From Parapedobacter flavus (lineage in GTDB: Bacteria > Bacteroidota > Bacteroidia > Sphingobacteriales > Sphingobacteriaceae), in NCBI RefSeq assembly GCF_035818675.1, contig NZ_JAYKZZ010000016.1:186001-250000 (forward strand): a stretch of 64,000 nt of DNA, written 5' to 3'. The notes beneath the pieces were generated by a model. The model was not told where the DNA came from, searched no databases, and saw nothing but the letters and a program-made list of their open reading frames with translations. How positions within the stretch are numbered: position 1 is the first letter of the stretch; every line of letters starts with the position of its first letter. Made by a program: the position numbers and the translations under genes. Of this stretch, positions 63,067 through 64,000 are shown piece by piece.

Positions 63067-63808
63067 TTATTTCGGCTGTTGTGCTACCACGATCAATTCG
63101 CCTAATTCCTCTATGCTTGGCAGCGCCAGATCAAAATGTGTATTTGTATTTTTGGCGTCGTCCAACGTCGATTCCCCGGAAAGGACTAGGATGCCGAACA
63201 CGTCCACCACGTTCGCCATCACCATGTCGGTGTAGATGCGGTCACCGACCATGGCCACTTGGTTTGGTACTAAATTATTAGCTGTCAGTATTTCGGTTAG
63301 CATTTCGGGCTGTGGTTTCCCGAAGACTTTATCCGGTTTACGTCCCGTAGCAGCTTCTATGCAGGCATATATTGCTCCGCAATCGACCAATACCACGGCT
63401 TGATCGGTGGGGCATACCCAATCCGGATTGGTTGCAAAATAGGGCTTTCCTTGTTTTGCCCACCATGCTGCACGGCACAAGCGTGGATAGGTCAAACCTG
63501 TATCGAAAGAGACAACCAATGCATCCGGGTCATCGTGGGGCGTATCAGCGGTAGCGACGAAACCGTTATTCTCGAACAGTTCGATAACGCTCGCCGTGCC
63601 TTAGATAAACAACCTTTTATATTCGGGATGATGGGTTTTAAGAAAATATCCCCCATTTTCTTAGTTTTTCAAGAAAGGCTATGGTATACGGAAATAGCGT
63701 TTTGCCTGTGTAAATCGTTCCATCCATGTCTAAGACCACGTGTCTAATGTCTTTTATCCATTCCAATACGTGCAGTGGTGCTTGTTTTATATCGGTAACA
63801 TAATTCAT
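63067..63808 (-). pseudogene. HAD-IIA (NagD-like) phosphatase, decayed
   Basis: Start ATG at 63808 gives an N-terminus with HAD motif I (VVLDMDGTIYTGK), but the frame stops at about 63639. The rest follows in another frame: HHPEYKRLFI, an in-frame TAA where Leu is expected, then GTASVIELFENNG and an intact C-terminal half with KVFGKPQPEM and MVGDRIYTD. The segment normally holding motif II (SFLTNN) and about 45 residues after it is missing. So an internal deletion, a frame change and a nonsense codon are all present. Not a sequencing error. Confidence 0.85.
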
Positions 63809-63839
63809 AAACCTAGTGGTATTTGGTCAATCGCCGCGG

Positions 63840-64000
63840 CTAATTATTCGCTAAGTAGCGAAGGCTGTCAAACATCCGTTGTATCAAGCGTCGATCGCGG
63901 GTTACAATATCAGCGGTGCCCTTAATCTCATACTTAAATTCCAGTTCGTTTCCATAGTTTGTTAGGAGCCCTTCTGGAAGTTCAATGCTAAGCAGGTAAT
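63840..64000 (-). CDS. C-terminus of a HlyD-type membrane-fusion protein (partial)
   Basis: Only the last 52 codons are in the window: reading from the window edge, ELPEGLLTNYGNELEFKYE, IKGTADIVTRDRRLIQRMF, then a stop at 63840. This ending (tolerance of KGTADI followed by a Leu-rich helix) resembles the C-termini of HlyD-type fusion proteins of Bacteroidota peptide/bacteriocin ABC exporters. The family call rests on this short end only. Confidence 0.55.
   Translation of the reverse strand, partial: YLLSIELPEGLLTNYGNELEFKYEIKGTADIVTRDRRLIQRMFDSLRYLANN

Noticed and set aside
62762..63235. 157-aa plus-strand frame with a 21-residue repeat
   Set aside because: It arises from the 63-bp tandem array and then runs antisense to the HAD gene. 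No start context or recognisable protein; the minus-strand frames in the array are interrupted too.

Overview
The window looks like chromosomal DNA of a Bacteroidota bacterium, most likely a Sphingobacteriales-type organism. The evidence is a complete gldK-gldL-gldM-gldN block and PorV (type IX secretion), a protein with a type IX C-terminal sorting domain, a TonB-dependent receptor with an N-terminal carboxypeptidase-like domain, several families largely confined to the phylum (DUF6266, DUF4271, DUF4295, DUF4833 and a DUF6728-like peptide), BshC, and promoters of the TTTG-N19-TAnnTTTG type. The placement rests on recognition of families, not on a search. No rRNA, tRNA, CRISPR array or intact insertion sequence was seen.

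Layout. 1-8.9 kb: nth, recA, a GH20-like enzyme, lipA, ogt, an exported peptide deformylase and a phytoene-desaturase-like oxidoreductase. 8.9-15.2 kb: a YeiH-type transporter, an AhpD-like protein, a TonB-dependent receptor, an XRE regulator and a frameshifted aminotransferase; the receptor and regulator promoters share a palindrome. 15.2-22 kb: amino-sugar/glycosaminoglycan genes (GH109, GH88, GH20, a NagB/PIG-L fusion); the two glycosidase transcription units share a LacI-type site at the same distance from the promoter. 22-27 kb: a LytTR two-component pair, a flavin monooxygenase and an orphan LytS-type kinase. 26.9-32.1 kb: a collagen-like surface protein gene broken by one nonsense codon, porV and a type IX cargo gene. 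32.5-37.2 kb: rpmB, rpmG, DUF4295, ftsY, rimO and bshC. 37.2-43 kb: sulfatase, FG-GAP lipoprotein and a propeller-like secreted protein. 43-62.5 kb: recG, ridA, a cupin hydroxylase, gldKLMN, hemD, a DUF1080 protein, an alkyltransferase-like protein, hpt, a GT51 transglycosylase, mrp and others. The last 1.5 kb holds a 63-bp tandem repeat, a decayed HAD phosphatase gene and the end of a membrane-fusion protein gene.

The most interesting non-coding signal is a pair of elements 58 kb apart (2155-2220 and 60143-60208). They share an identical 27-nt 5' block and an identical 11-nt C-rich loop. The hairpin stems between them differ by four compensatory base-pair changes, and the second copy has a near-ideal promoter. 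I read them as two members of a small-RNA family.
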